A DNA stretch of 5,181 nucleotides from JADFOB01 sp046753625 (GTDB lineage Bacteria; Planctomycetota; Phycisphaerae; UBA1845). Positions within the stretch are counted from its first letter, which is position 1. Each line of letters starts with the position of its first letter. The position numbers were made by a program, and so were the translations under genes. The notes under the pieces were generated by a model that was given only the letters and a program-made list of their open reading frames with translations, was not told where the DNA came from and searched no databases. Below, in pieces: positions 5,128-5,181 of this stretch. Location of the stretch: NCBI GenBank assembly GCA_046753625.1, contig JBHHUB010000230.1, forward strand, positions 1 through 5,181, given 5' to 3'.

Positions 5128-5181
5128 TGTCAGCGATCACTCAAAACCAACCACTGATGATCACTTCAAAACCAGCCACTT
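5128..5181. mobile_element. Probable tip of an IS21-family element extending right
   Basis: A sequence starting TGTCAGCGATCACT at 5128 leads into two imperfect tandem repeats. Multiple terminal repeats containing a TGATC-type word and an AAAACC/GGTTTT core are characteristic of IS21-family ends, and TG is the usual terminal dinucleotide. No transposase (istA/istB) lies inside the window, so the family call rests only on the end pattern. The tip lies 20 bp upstream of the HEPN start codon, as expected for an insertion into that gene or its promoter. Confidence 0.45.
5135..5180. repeat. Two imperfect tandem repeats of about 22 bp
   Basis: Copy 1 spans 5135-5155 and copy 2 spans 5159-5180. Both begin GATCACT, share CAAAACCA and end CCACT. 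They differ by one extra T in copy 2 (5166) and one A/G change (5150 versus 5175). The repeat period is about 24-25 bp. They face the right edge, and further copies may lie beyond it. Confidence 0.85.

Overview
The window is moderately GC-rich bacterial DNA with clear Shine-Dalgarno sites (AGGAGG, AGGAG, GGAGG) and tightly packed genes. It looks like a chromosomal accessory or defence-type region. The host cannot be fixed from the sequence. The mix of families (AAA_14/DUF4143 ATPase, HigBA-type module, ImmA/IrrE protease, DUF1883, YjzC-like, Swt1-like HEPN) would suit an environmental bacterium such as a planctomycete, acidobacterium or proteobacterium, but that is inference. No tRNA, rRNA or CRISPR array was seen.

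Layout. (1) Positions 1-1274, minus strand: an AAA_14/DUF4143-type ATP-binding protein whose C-terminus runs off the left edge. (2) Positions 1275-1577: a non-coding divergent region with a perfect 12-bp palindrome close to the ATPase start, a bulged hairpin and some short repeats. (3) Positions 1578-1626: two near-identical 16-bp inverted repeats (ATCGCA...TGCGAT), 33 bp apart, with a good sigma70-like promoter between them. (4) Positions 1646-4538, plus strand: a compact six-gene operon-like run. It encodes a RelE/HigB-type RNase toxin, a 219-aa protein with two XRE helix-turn-helix domains (HigA-like antitoxin plus ImmR-like second half), an ImmA/IrrE-type zinc metallopeptidase (HEXXH), a stand-alone DUF1883 protein, a small basic YjzC-like protein and a protein with two zinc ribbons. 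(5) Positions 4605-5108, minus strand: a small Swt1-like HEPN protein with an Rx4H motif, convergent with the operon. (6) Positions 5128-5181: two imperfect tandem repeats that look like the multiple terminal repeats of an IS21-family element lying to the right.

How the genes may work together. The proposed autoregulation follows the usual HigBA pattern: the two-HTH protein binds the twin operators, represses the shared promoter and neutralises the toxin. The unusual step is that the antitoxin also carries the ImmR-like domain and tail usually found beside ImmA proteases, and such a protease gene follows directly. The protease could therefore cleave the antitoxin/repressor when triggered, de-repressing the operon and freeing the toxin at once. 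DUF1883 is translationally coupled to the protease and, with the YjzC-like and zinc-ribbon proteins, is a candidate sensor or accessory. This three-part switch with a three-gene tail is the most interesting content of the window. The module's function is inferred from families and gene order, not demonstrated.
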